NCBI RefSeq assembly: GCF_003352045.1
Contig: NZ_CP025815.1
Location: 2,976,001 to 3,040,000 of the forward strand
DNA: 64,000 bases
Direction: 5' to 3'
Source of the DNA: Sulfitobacter sp. JL08
Lineage (GTDB): Bacteria > Pseudomonadota > Alphaproteobacteria > Rhodobacterales > Rhodobacteraceae
Of the stretch, positions 9,064 to 17,763 are shown one piece after another (the first letter of the stretch is position 1; each line of letters begins with the position of its first letter). Below the pieces are notes generated by a model. It worked only from the letters and a program-made list of their open reading frames with translations. It ran no database searches and was not told the DNA's origin. The translations under genes were made by a program, and so were the position numbers.

Positions 9064-10830
9064 TCAATTGTCGGGAACAAGTTCCATGTCGCCTACAAAA
9101 AGCGCCTTTTGACGGCTGGGCCCGATGCGGAAATCGCCCGACAATATTCTTGCCACCGTACCGTCGGGAATAAACGCTCTTTGTGTGTTGGCGAGGTCAT
9201 ACATATTGCGCGCCCAGCTCTGATCGCCCTGCCCCAGCGAAATCAGTTCGACAAATGCGTTCTGCCCTTCGACTTGCGCGAAAAACATGCCCTGCCGCTC
9301 GCCCGTCTCATCCAGTTCACCGATGACCAGAACACAAGAAGGGGCCTGATCTGACAGAGATGCCGAACAGGCTTGATACCATCGCTCGACCACCGTCACA
9401 TGTACTGCCGCCAGATCGCTGGCGCGCAGGGTTTCACCCTCGGGCCTCACCGGCATGACTTTGATCAGATCCGCGACGCGGGCCTGCCCCAACGCGACGT
9501 TCTGAAGGTTCTCCAGCGCATATTTGCTATCGGCCTCACGGGCAGCCGCAATCATCGGCGCCAGCGCGCCATCGCTGTCCAGCTCTTCCAGTCGCGCCAG
9601 TCCGCGCTGCCCTGCCTTGCCCCACTCCTTGTCCATTTCCCAAAGCGGCAATTGCGCGGCCATTGCCTGCCCCGACTGGTAGCGAGCAATCTGGCTGCCG
9701 GTCGAAATTTTTTCGGCATGCAGCAGCGGTGTCATCCACAGCGCGGCAATCGCGATCAGAACCAAAGCCAGTGTTACGTTGACACGTCTGATCCTGTCCA
9801 TCCAGTGCCGCCGTGCCAGCGCAACCACCGCATAACAGACCCCGTAAGCCAAAAGAAACGTGGCGCAGACCGCCGCAAACACACGGTCCGGTGTCCAGCC
9901 GTACTGCGTCACCCGCAGCACAATCGCATAAAGCGCAAGCGCCCCCAGAACCGGCAATGCCAGCGCCAGAACCTGCGTTGCAGAGCGCATCAGCGGGGTG
10001 TGCACAGCCAATCCGTTATCGCGGTCCAGCGCTATGGTAATCAGTGTAATCGCGCCGATGGTTACGCCCATCAGTGTCCCGGCTGCGGAAAAGTCCCCGA
10101 ACAGGCTCGACAGTCCGCGCAGCGGCAGCGCGGCAATGAAAATCAGTACCACCAGCAGGACAACCGGCAAAAGCAGCCGCAAAAGGCGCAACAGCAGATA
10201 GGGCGACAAATAGCTGCGCAGTTCATGCACGACAGCAAGGGCAATCCCAAGAACTAGGCCGGAAAACGCATAAGGGACAGGTTCGACATCCAAAAGGTTC
10301 TCGATCACATCCACCCCGACCAACCCGAGCAAGGCGTTTGACAGCATCAGAACCAGCCATGCCACGCCCACGAACAGCCACGCCGCCAGATATCTAACCG
10401 TGATCGTCCAGGCTGCATCGAACAGATCCGGATAGCGCCGCCAACTCGTTCTGTCCTGCAACCACACGGCCAGAAACGGTGTCGCCACAGAAACCATGAT
10501 GATGAACATCATCAACGTAGGCGGGCTGCGCGCGATGTCTGCTGCATCGGCGAACCGCAATCCGGCAAGGCTGAGCAATGCAGCAGACGGCACACCCACC
10601 GCCAACGCAGCGGCCACCGCCCGCAGGATCGAAACCGGCCCACACAGCGCCAGCGCCACACCGAAAAACACCGCCGCCAGGGCGAACACAGCCAGATAAA
10701 GACGCGGGTGCACATCGGTGTCTGGCAGCACCTCGACCAGCAACCAGAAAGACACACCTGCAGCGGTACCCAGAACCGCCATTGCCACGCGATCCAGCAA
10801 GATGGTGCGGTCTTGTTCTTTAGGGCTCAT
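9064..10830 (-). CDS. DUF4153-type polytopic membrane protein
   Basis: 588 residues. The N-terminal two-thirds holds about a dozen hydrophobic segments, followed by a ~200-residue soluble domain beginning near LLHAEKISTGSQIARYQSG. This layout fits DUF4153 proteins, whose function is unknown. The start MSPKEQDRTI at 10830 is preferred over the ATG at 10863 because GGAGG lies six bases upstream of it. It is the last gene before mttB on the same strand but is separated from it by about 90 bases. No enzymatic motif was recognised. Confidence 0.75.
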   Translation of the reverse strand: MSPKEQDRTILLDRVAMAVLGTAAGVSFWLLVEVLPDTDVHPRLYLAVFALAAVFFGVALALCGPVSILRAVAAALAVGVPSAALLSLAGLRFADAADIARSPPTLMMFIIMVSVATPFLAVWLQDRTSWRRYPDLFDAAWTITVRYLAAWLFVGVAWLVLMLSNALLGLVGVDVIENLLDVEPVPYAFSGLVLGIALAVVHELRSYLSPYLLLRLLRLLLPVVLLVVLIFIAALPLRGLSSLFGDFSAAGTLMGVTIGAITLITIALDRDNGLAVHTPLMRSATQVLALALPVLGALALYAIVLRVTQYGWTPDRVFAAVCATFLLAYGVCYAVVALARRHWMDRIRRVNVTLALVLIAIAALWMTPLLHAEKISTGSQIARYQSGQAMAAQLPLWEMDKEWGKAGQRGLARLEELDSDGALAPMIAAAREADSKYALENLQNVALGQARVADLIKVMPVRPEGETLRASDLAAVHVTVVERWYQACSASLSDQAPSCVLVIGELDETGERQGMFFAQVEGQNAFVELISLGQGDQSWARNMYDLANTQRAFIPDGTVARILSGDFRIGPSRQKALFVGDMELVPDN

Positions 10831-10923
10831 GTCCTGCCTCCGGATTTGCTCTGACAGGGTCATGTTAAACGGGCCGGTTCATCTGAACCAGCCCGCCATT
10901 TGTGCTAGTCTTAACCGAACAGA

Positions 10924-12483
10924 TCAGAAATCCGTTGGTGCACCGCCTTCTGCCTTGCGCCGCTCGACAAATGCGGCCAGTTCGTCACGGATGGCCGGGT
11001 CCATCGGCGGCTCTTCGAAACTGTTCACGATATTCTTGAACATGTGATGCGCCCGTTCCGGTGTCCAGACGCCGCCGGCCGCTTCCCAGCCTTCATAGTT
11101 CTTCCAGTCGCTGACAATGGGCGAATAAAACGCGGTTTCATAGCGTTCCTGCGTGTGCGGCGTTCCAAAGAAATGCCCGCCCGCGCCAACGTCCTTGATC
11201 GCATCAAACGCGATTTCGTCCGGTCCTGTCGCCGTGATGGCAGGCTCCATGTATCGTTGGATCATTTGCAGAATTTCGCAATCCATGATGAATTTTTCGG
11301 GGCTTGCGATCAGCCCGCCTTCCAACCAGCCCGCAGCATGGTAGACCATGTTCGCGCCCGATTGCACCGCGGACCACAGCGAATTCGATGTTTCCCACAT
11401 CGCCTGCCCGTCAGGCACGTTTGCTGCGCAAACGCCGCTGGCGCGCATCGGCAGATCATAAAACCGCGCCATCTGGCCGGTCATTTGCGTCGCGCGCATG
11501 TATTCGGGCGTGCCAAACGCCGGCGCGCCGGATTTCATATCGACATTTGATGTGAACGTGCCAATTGCCGTTGCCGCGCCGGGCCGGATGTATTGCGCAA
11601 GGGCAACCGCACACAGGGCTTCGGCCAGGGATTGCGCAACCGCGCCCGACATCGTCACAGGCGCCATTGCGCCAGCCAGCGTGAACGGCGTGACCACCAG
11701 CCCCTGATTGCGGCGCGCCATGCGCATCCAGCCGTCCAGCATCGGGATATCGTGCTTGAGCGGCGAGGTCGAATTGATGTTGGTGTACATCTTGGGGCTG
11801 GCTTCGAATTCCTCGTGGGTCCAGCCGCCGGAAATCCGCACCATTTCCATCACATCTTCAACGCGCTCTGTGCCCAGCGAATAGGCATGCATGACCTTGT
11901 CGGTCAGCGTCAGCTTGTCATAAAGCACATCCAGATGGCGCACCGATGCATGGATATCCACCGGTTCTACCGGATAACCGCCGGCAAAGTGGATACAGTT
12001 GAAATACTGCGTCAGTTTCAGAAGATTGCGGCACATCTCGCGCGTGCCCGGCACTTTGGTGCCGATCTCCATATCCCAGTAATTGGGCGGCGAGGATACG
12101 TTTCCAAACGCCATGTAGTTGCCGCCGATAATGATTTCGTGCGCCTTGTTCCGGGGTGTCAGCGTGAATTGCGATGGCGCCTTGCCGACCATCTCCATCA
12201 CGAAATCGCGCCCCATACGCACGTTTTCGCCGTCGATCGTACACCCGGCCTCTTTCAGGATGGCCAGCGCTTCGTGATTAAGGAATTCGATGCCGATTTC
12301 TTCCAGAATGCGCATCGCGCCTTCGTGAATGGCGTTGACGCCTTCCGTTCCCAGCGGTTCGGTCGGACGATCAGTATTCCTGATCAGACGCCATGGCATC
12401 TGGTCCACAACCTCGCCGCCACGCCGCGCCGTGTTCCCGGCACGTCCGCCGCCCCGTTTCCTGCGCTCTTTCACGTCCGCCAT
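10924..12483 (-). CDS. MttB/trimethylamine methyltransferase superfamily protein (no pyrrolysine)
   Basis: 519 residues, reading through without an internal amber codon, so it belongs to the non-pyrrolysine branch of the MttB superfamily. Family knowledge: characterised non-Pyl members (MtgB, MtcB, MtpB) demethylate glycine betaine, carnitine or proline betaine onto a corrinoid protein. Recognisable stretches include EGAMRILEEIGIEFLNHEAL, HFAGGYPVEPVDIH, GSLAEAL-like helices and AGWLEGGLIASPEKF. An Arg/Gly-rich N-terminal tail (residues 1-23) precedes the barrel, a feature I associate with roseobacter members. No corrinoid protein or reductive activase gene is next to it. Substrate unknown; a quaternary amine is the obvious guess given the carnitine operon elsewhere in the window. 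Confidence 0.88.
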   Translation of the reverse strand: MADVKERRKRGGGRAGNTARRGGEVVDQMPWRLIRNTDRPTEPLGTEGVNAIHEGAMRILEEIGIEFLNHEALAILKEAGCTIDGENVRMGRDFVMEMVGKAPSQFTLTPRNKAHEIIIGGNYMAFGNVSSPPNYWDMEIGTKVPGTREMCRNLLKLTQYFNCIHFAGGYPVEPVDIHASVRHLDVLYDKLTLTDKVMHAYSLGTERVEDVMEMVRISGGWTHEEFEASPKMYTNINSTSPLKHDIPMLDGWMRMARRNQGLVVTPFTLAGAMAPVTMSGAVAQSLAEALCAVALAQYIRPGAATAIGTFTSNVDMKSGAPAFGTPEYMRATQMTGQMARFYDLPMRASGVCAANVPDGQAMWETSNSLWSAVQSGANMVYHAAGWLEGGLIASPEKFIMDCEILQMIQRYMEPAITATGPDEIAFDAIKDVGAGGHFFGTPHTQERYETAFYSPIVSDWKNYEGWEAAGGVWTPERAHHMFKNIVNSFEEPPMDPAIRDELAAFVERRKAEGGAPTDF

Positions 12484-12604
12484 GATGGTTCCTCCGAATG
12501 GGTCAATCCATCATGTGGAGGGAACGGGCCAGAACGCCTTACCGATTGCGACAAGCGGTGTCGTTTTTACCTAAAAAGGGTCGCTTGGGATCATAGCAGG
12601 CCCG

Positions 12605-13309
12605 TCAGGACGTCAACCACAGCGGCAAATGGCCGATATCGGGCAAAACCACATCCGCAAAGGGGGCAAGATCGGCCAGTTCGGCCATCCCTGTTAGAAC
12701 ACCCACAGTCTGCATTCCCGCCGCGCGTCCGGCAATCAGATCGTGCCGGCTGTCCCCGACCATGACCGATCTTTCCGGCGTGGCGGCAACCGCAAGACAA
12801 AAGGCCAACAGCGGATCAGGTGACGGTTTCGCGCCGTGCCCGCTGTCAAAACCAGCAACAAAATCAAATAGGTCCAGCACGCCGGCACTGCTCAGGTGGG
12901 CGCGCGCACCGAATTCGGTATCATTGGTCATCACACCCAGCGCCACCCCCTGCCCGGCAAGCCCCTGAAGGAACGGTACCAAGGGAACGGCAGGGGCAAG
13001 CGGCGCGTGAGAGGCGGACATTGTCAAATAGGTTTCAATCTCGGCAATGTCGCGGTCCGGAACACCCGCCGCCATTGATTCTGCAACTTCGCGATTTGTC
13101 GCCGCAACAATCGGACTACCCGGCAAGATCCGCCTTGCCTCCAGATCGTACCCGCAGGACAGCGCAATTCTTGCCGCAACTTCGGCGTCGCCCTTGGCAA
13201 GGTCTGCAATCACCTGCCCGGCCCACCCGTTCCACGTGGTCGCAAAATCGAAAAGCGTGCCGTCCTTGTCAAAACAGATGGCATCGGCACGTCGGTGATC
13301 AGGTTGCAT
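12605..13309 (-). CDS. HAD family hydrolase (phosphoglycolate-phosphatase-like)
   Basis: 234 residues from ATG 13309 (an in-frame TTG at 13324 would overlap the upstream gene). HAD motifs: nucleophile box CFDKDGTLFDF near the N-terminus, motif II VMTNDTE, and motif IV VMVGDSRHDLIAGRAAG. The alpha-helical cap sits between motifs I and II, as in the phosphoglycolate phosphatase class, which hydrolyses small phosphate monoesters. It lies directly downstream of the DUF3572 gene on the same strand (five-base gap), suggesting co-transcription. The substrate cannot be told. Confidence 0.85.
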   Translation of the reverse strand: MQPDHRRADAICFDKDGTLFDFATTWNGWAGQVIADLAKGDAEVAARIALSCGYDLEARRILPGSPIVAATNREVAESMAAGVPDRDIAEIETYLTMSASHAPLAPAVPLVPFLQGLAGQGVALGVMTNDTEFGARAHLSSAGVLDLFDFVAGFDSGHGAKPSPDPLLAFCLAVAATPERSVMVGDSRHDLIAGRAAGMQTVGVLTGMAELADLAPFADVVLPDIGHLPLWLTS

Positions 13310-13314
13310 AGGGG

Positions 13315-13599
13315 TCAGGTCCAATGGGTGGGCGCCCCACCGGGCAATGCATGGCGCGCCTGCATCGGGCGCTCGTAAGGGATTGAGGATGCATCACAAA
13401 ACGCGATCACCCAGGCATCATCCATCATCAGGAAATCAAGCACTGACAACAGGAAATCAGGCGATGAGATGCGCGAACGCAAATCGGATTCAGATGCGCC
13501 TGTTGATCCCAGAAAAACCGGCAACAGGTCTTCGTTTCCTGCCAGCCACGCAAGGGCCTGCAAGGCAACAGTTTCAGCGGCTTCTTGCGACAGCGACAT
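13315..13599 (-). CDS. DUF3572 family protein
   Basis: 94 residues. The sequence SQEAAETVALQALAWLA, a central FLGSTGASESDLRSR and the FLMMDDAWVIAFCDA end match DUF3572, a small alphaproteobacterial family of unknown function. It is transcribed away from the pleD gene; in my knowledge of alphaproteobacterial genomes DUF3572 commonly neighbours pleD. It is probably the first gene of a short operon with the HAD hydrolase. Confidence 0.85.
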   Translation of the reverse strand: MSLSQEAAETVALQALAWLAGNEDLLPVFLGSTGASESDLRSRISSPDFLLSVLDFLMMDDAWVIAFCDASSIPYERPMQARHALPGGAPTHWT

Positions 13600-13694
13600 A
13601 TGACTCGCTTTTTCCTGGAAATCGAAAGGCTTTATTAACCTCTGTCACTAAAAACTTGCGCATCAAGGAAATGCAAGCCCGGAAAGGCAGCCAG

Positions 13695-15131
13695 ATGCAG
13701 GCCAAGGTCCTTATCGTCGATGCCGTGGCGACCAACCGGATCATGTTGACCGTCACGTTCTCTGCCGCCTTTTACGATGTCGCATCGGCACCTTCCTTGG
13801 ACGCGGCAGTGGACCGTGTTCACGCATCACCGCCCGATCTGGTTATTCTGTCCGGCGATCTGCCGCAGAACGGGACGTTTGAATTCTGCAAGTCGATGAA
13901 ATCCAATGCCGCGTTAAGCACTGTTCCCATTGTGATGATCACCGAAAAGGACAGCCCGGCCTTCCGGTTGCAAGCCCTTCGGGCGGGCGCAGAAGACATC
14001 CTGTCAAAACCGGTTGCGGATGGTCTTCTGCTGGCGCGTATCCGCTCACTTCTGCGCGCGCAGGCCACGACGCAGGAATTGCGCCTGCGCGATGGCACAT
14101 CGCGCGCTTTGGGCTTTTGCGAAGACGCCTACGGCTTTTCAGGTCCAGGCCGGATTGCCCTAGTCGCAACCGATCTGACCGATGCGCAACACCTGGCCGG
14201 CACGATCACGGCAGGCGTCGCGCACGATGTTCATGCGCACAGCATCAAAAGCGCGATGGGCGCACTGGATGAACAGAACACGCCGGATGTGTTTGTTATC
14301 GCGCTGACGAACAGCGAGCCCGATCCGGGATTGCGATTGCTGGCCGATATCCGCGCGCGCGCCAGCACCCGGCATGCCGCGATCATCGTCATCACAGCCG
14401 CCGGGTGCCAGCACACCGCGGCAGATGCCTTTGATCTGGGCGCAGACGATGCGATGCCCGATGGCGTTGATGCAGCCGAATTTGCCTTGCGCCTGACCAC
14501 GCAATTGTCGCGCAAGCGGCAATCGGACCGATTGCGTGAAACCATGCGCAGTGGCGCGCAGGCAGCCGTGACCGATCCGCTGACAGGTCTTTACAACCGC
14601 CGTTACGCCTTGCCACATCTGGCCCGCATAATGGAAACCGCGATGCGTACGGACAAACCATTTGCCGTCATGATTGCGGATCTTGACCATTTCAAATCGA
14701 TCAATGACCGGTTCGGCCACGCTGTCGGCGATGCGGTACTAATAGATGTGGCACAGCGATTGCGCCGGAATTTGCGCGCCGTCGATCTGGTCGCCCGCTT
14801 TGGCGGAGAGGAATTTCTGATCGTCATGCCCAATACAGGCCTGAAAGCAGCCCGCACCGCCGCGCGCCGTCTTTGCAGCGCCGTTCAGGAAACGCCGGTG
14901 ATGAAAAACCCCGTTGCATCCGATATACAGCCGGCATCGCTGGTCCCGCCGCTGCACGTCACCATCAGCATTGGCGTCGCCATCGCGGGCGACCCTGACA
15001 CCGCGCCGTTTCTTCCCGATATGGTACAGGCCGACACCGTCGCGCGTTTGCTGGATGCAGCCGATCAGGCCCTTTACAAAGCCAAGGACAAGGGGCGCAA
15101 CTGCGTCAGGATGAGCAGGCCCGCCGCCTGA
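13695..15131 (+). CDS. pleD: PleD-type response regulator/diguanylate cyclase
   Basis: 478 residues with the PleD order REC1 (1-120), REC2 (~150-270), GGDEF (~290-475). ATG 13695 (MQAKVLIVDA) is taken because GGAAAGG precedes it and the receiver domain begins there; upstream in-frame starts would add sequence unlike the family. The cyclase site GGEEF (370-374) and the inhibitory RxxD (RAVD, 361-364) are intact. REC1 keeps Asp9 and Lys105, but the phosphoacceptor position 53 is Ser (VILSGDLP) and the second acidic residue is Ala10. REC2 is also degenerate. It therefore probably makes c-di-GMP without phosphorylation at the classic site. Confidence 0.88.
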   Translation: MQAKVLIVDAVATNRIMLTVTFSAAFYDVASAPSLDAAVDRVHASPPDLVILSGDLPQNGTFEFCKSMKSNAALSTVPIVMITEKDSPAFRLQALRAGAEDILSKPVADGLLLARIRSLLRAQATTQELRLRDGTSRALGFCEDAYGFSGPGRIALVATDLTDAQHLAGTITAGVAHDVHAHSIKSAMGALDEQNTPDVFVIALTNSEPDPGLRLLADIRARASTRHAAIIVITAAGCQHTAADAFDLGADDAMPDGVDAAEFALRLTTQLSRKRQSDRLRETMRSGAQAAVTDPLTGLYNRRYALPHLARIMETAMRTDKPFAVMIADLDHFKSINDRFGHAVGDAVLIDVAQRLRRNLRAVDLVARFGGEEFLIVMPNTGLKAARTAARRLCSAVQETPVMKNPVASDIQPASLVPPLHVTISIGVAIAGDPDTAPFLPDMVQADTVARLLDAADQALYKAKDKGRNCVRMSRPAA

Positions 15132-15134
15132 TCC

Positions 15135-15620
15135 CTAATTGTCATCCCGGCCGTGAAACCCACGGCTGGCCGCGTCTTCCAACCTGTCGGCATAGGCCAC
15201 CCGTTCGGATGCTGTCATCGCGGTGACATGGCGCAACCAGATATCCTGCGCTGCTGTCATGCGGGCCGCCAGCCCTGCCTGCCGCTCTGCCATCAGCGCG
15301 GCAACCCGACCGGCATCAAAGGGGTCAGCGCGCAATGCAACGCCGATCTCTGTGTATAGCGCCGCGCTTTGCGCCCGCCGGTCCGGTATGGCCTTGCCCG
15401 CACGCCGCAACTCTTCCCGCAGTTCCGCGCGATCGCGATGATCCAGCGCACGAATAAAGGGGGCGGCAAAATCCCGGCCATGCGCACGGTGTTCACCGCC
15501 ACCAAACCGGAACGCCATACCTGCAACGGCCCCGGCAACAGCAAGGTTCAGCGCAAGGGACACAACCAGAACAATCCGGCCCCACCCCCACTTTGATTTG
15601 TGATCGTTTTTTTCGGTCAT
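15135..15620 (-). CDS. Periplasmic heavy-metal-sensor-like protein
   Basis: 161 residues: a cytoplasmic N-terminal stub, one membrane segment (RIVLVVSLALNLAVAGAVAG), then a helical periplasmic part rich in Arg/Glu/Ala with a His-containing loop (FGGGEHRAHGRDF). The layout fits the metal-resistance/CnrR-like family (heavy-metal sensor, CpxP relatives). It overlaps the preceding gene by four bases (ATGA), so it belongs to the sigma-factor operon and may sense metals or envelope stress for it. No metal can be named. Confidence 0.65.
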   Translation of the reverse strand: MTEKNDHKSKWGWGRIVLVVSLALNLAVAGAVAGMAFRFGGGEHRAHGRDFAAPFIRALDHRDRAELREELRRAGKAIPDRRAQSAALYTEIGVALRADPFDAGRVAALMAERQAGLAARMTAAQDIWLRHVTAMTASERVAYADRLEDAASRGFHGRDDN

Positions 15621-15994
15621 GGGTTCGGATCCTCGAAATTCCAGCTGAAATCGCTCAGGTCGGCATCAACCAGCGCCAGCGTATCGTTCTGTGAAAAAAG
15701 CGCATTGGTCGGCGTTTCAATCATGTCGGGTGGACGGATGCCAATCCAGAATCCGACAATCGTGGCTGTCGCCAGACCGCCCATGGCCGCCCAGCCGCCC
15801 AGAAACCCGAATATGCGTGTTCCAAACCCGGCCCGCGCGGGCGCAGCGGCGCGCGCCATGGCCGGTCTGGGCTGGTGCGCCAGCGCATCGGACAGCACGC
15901 GCGCCATCAAATCCGGCGAAGGTTCGTGCCGGCTGCGACGCGCCGCGGCAAACTCGGACTCCAGCCTTGCGTTCATATCGTTTTGATCAGTCAT
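15617..15994 (-). CDS. Putative membrane anti-sigma factor
   Basis: About 125 residues. The start is ambiguous because three consecutive ATGs occur at 16000, 15997 and 15994; the last is best spaced from GGGA. All overlap the end of the sigma-factor gene. The N-terminal ~50 residues are soluble and charged, followed by one transmembrane segment (GFLGGWAAMGGLATATIVGFWIG) and a short C-terminal periplasmic tail rich in Asp and aromatic residues. No zinc-type HxxxCxxC motif is present. The anti-sigma role is inferred from position and topology only. Confidence 0.55.
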   Translation of the reverse strand: MTDQNDMNARLESEFAAARRSRHEPSPDLMARVLSDALAHQPRPAMARAAAPARAGFGTRIFGFLGGWAAMGGLATATIVGFWIGIRPPDMIETPTNALFSQNDTLALVDADLSDFSWNFEDPNP

Positions 15995-16571
15995 CATCAT
16001 ATCCCAGTTCTGCGCGGCGTCCGGCCAGGGCCGCACCCAGCGCCCGTTTTCCCCGTGCCGTCAGGCTTTCCACAGCTTCGGTGGTGATCCCCATGATCTG
16101 CCCGATTTCGGGGTTGGCCAGACCTTCGATATGGCGCAGGATGACCGCTTGCTTTTGCCTCTCCGGCAGATCATCCAGCGCCGCTTGCAGGGCCAAGGTG
16201 CGCGCCTTGTCCTGCAACCGTTCCGGCGCACCCGGTTCGGGGCTGGCTGGGTCATCGATAGCATCAAGCGGCGGCCCCTGCCGCTTGCGCAGCCGCAGAC
16301 GGTCGGTCGCAAGGTTCAAGGCCACACGATACAACCACGTTGCAACCTGTGCTTCGCCCTGCCGCCATTCCGGTGCGATGCGCCACAGGCGCAACATCGC
16401 CTCCTGCACAACATCCTCGGCCTCGCTGGCATCCCCAAGCATGCGAACGGCAAGCCCGAACACCCGCGGCGTCAGGCGTTGTGTCAGAACGAAAGCCGCA
16501 TCGGCATCGCCATTGGCGTATAATGCCAACAACGCCTCATCCGGCACATCCTGTCGTGAATCCAGCGGCAT
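15987..16571 (-). CDS. RNA polymerase sigma factor, ECF type
   Basis: 194 residues with the two-domain ECF layout. Region 2 contains RVFGLAVRMLGDASEAEDVVQEAMLRLW; region 4 contains LDDLPERQKQAVILRHIEGLANPEIGQIMGI with its helix-turn-helix. ATG 16571 (MPLDSRQD) is favoured over 16577 because GAGG stands six bases before it. It heads a unit with a putative anti-sigma gene (overlapping) and a metal-sensor-like gene; the EF-hand protein lies upstream on the same strand. This suggests an extracytoplasmic response, perhaps to metals. Confidence 0.9.
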   Translation of the reverse strand: MPLDSRQDVPDEALLALYANGDADAAFVLTQRLTPRVFGLAVRMLGDASEAEDVVQEAMLRLWRIAPEWRQGEAQVATWLYRVALNLATDRLRLRKRQGPPLDAIDDPASPEPGAPERLQDKARTLALQAALDDLPERQKQAVILRHIEGLANPEIGQIMGITTEAVESLTARGKRALGAALAGRRAELGYDDD

Positions 16572-16640
16572 TCCCATCCTCGCAGGGCTATCAACGGCAA
16601 GGGCGGCAAACAAGTTCAGCTTGCGCCGCCCTGCGCCCGA

Positions 16641-17093
16641 TCAATCCTGCTTGTCCGAGTGGCGGCCTTTGCGTTGGGCATGAAAGGCATCGAATTCCGC
16701 CTGTGAAATCACCCCGTCGCTGTCGCTGTCCACGCGGTCGAACATCCGTGAAGGATCCCGCCGCGGTTTCATCTCGGCCAGCGTAATCTTGCCGTCACGG
16801 TCCGTGTCCATCCGCTCCATCATTTGGGTGACGCGTTCTTTAGCCCGTTCCGCCGCGGCCTTTTCAAGCTCTGCCCGCGTCAGAAACCCGTCCGCATCCG
16901 CATCTGCCGCGGCAAAGCGGTTTTCAACAATCGATTGCATTTCCTCGCGTGTGATCTGTCCGTTCCCGTCCGTATCGATCTGCGAGAATGTCATGTGGTG
17001 GCCGCGCTGCCCCTTGGCCACGGCGACCGATGCAAGCGCCGTAACGCTGAACCCGGCCAGAATGATACCTGTGATGAATGCTGTGCGTTTCAT
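16641..17093 (-). CDS. Secreted EF-hand calcium-binding protein
   Basis: 150 residues with a Sec signal peptide (to about AVAKG). Four EF-hand loops follow: DTDGNGQITREE, DADADGFLTRAE, DTDRDGKITLAE and DSDSDGVISQAE. All have acidic residues at positions 1, 3, 5 and 12, so Ca2+ binding in the periplasm or outside the cell is expected. It ends 69 bases upstream of the sigma factor start on the same strand and may be part of its regulon; EF-hand genes next to sigma/anti-sigma pairs occur in other proteobacteria. Confidence 0.85.
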   Translation of the reverse strand: MKRTAFITGIILAGFSVTALASVAVAKGQRGHHMTFSQIDTDGNGQITREEMQSIVENRFAAADADADGFLTRAELEKAAAERAKERVTQMMERMDTDRDGKITLAEMKPRRDPSRMFDRVDSDSDGVISQAEFDAFHAQRKGRHSDKQD

Positions 17094-17331
17094 GTTCGAT
17101 GAACTCCGTTATCTGTCTGATCCGTTGCGCCCTGTTGCGGGGCGAACGTTTCTTTTACGTATACCGGCGGTGGTTCCGTCGAAAAAAAGTTGACCATCCG
17201 CCGAACCGCACAATCCAGAGATGAAGCTTTGCGACGGAACGCCGCAATGACGAAATGCGTCCTCGCAATTGCCGTGCGGAAAGCGCAGGAAGCTAGTCAA
17301 AAAACGGTTGCGTCCAGCCAGGGAAAACAAA

Positions 17332-17739
17332 ATGCATGACACTGTAGATGCCCGATCCGAAGCGGATCAGGAAACGGATCACGCCGTTTGGCCTGCGATT
17401 TACCGCGGGTGGCGCCGCAAATGCCCGAATTGCGGCAGTGGGGCGCTTCTCAAGGGGTATCTGACCGTAAACAAGACCTGTACAGTTTGTAATCAGGAAT
17501 TGTATCACCACCGCGCAGATGACGGTCCCGCCTATCTGACGATTCTGATTGTCGGCCACCTGATGGCACCGCTGCTGCATTTTGCGTTTGTGCGCTGGCG
17601 TCCGGAACCGTTGACGCTGTTCACAATATTTGCGGTTGGCTGTGTGGCTTTGTCTCTTTACCTTTTGCCACGACTGAAGGGCTCAATCGTCGGGTTTCAA
17701 TGGGCGCGCAACATGTACGGGTTTCGCACCGCACCCTGA
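17332..17739 (+). CDS. DUF983 family membrane protein
   Basis: 135 residues. A zinc-ribbon-like pair CPNCGSG and CTVCNQEL precedes two hydrophobic segments (ILIVGHLMAPLLHFAFV and LFTIFAVGCVALSLYLLPRL) and the end GFQWARNMYGF. This is the DUF983 arrangement; members are small inner-membrane proteins of unknown function, some near cytochrome oxidase genes. ATG 17332 is preferred to upstream in-frame starts because the family begins shortly before the Cys pair. It is followed 24 bases later by a NUDIX hydrolase. Confidence 0.85.
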   Translation: MHDTVDARSEADQETDHAVWPAIYRGWRRKCPNCGSGALLKGYLTVNKTCTVCNQELYHHRADDGPAYLTILIVGHLMAPLLHFAFVRWRPEPLTLFTIFAVGCVALSLYLLPRLKGSIVGFQWARNMYGFRTAP

Positions 17740-17763
17740 CAAGCGCAGGTAAAAAGGGACAAT

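Noticed and set aside
12511-12534. GAAC repeats upstream of the MttB gene as a LexA box
   Set aside because: The spacing is six bases instead of seven, so it does not fit the operator.
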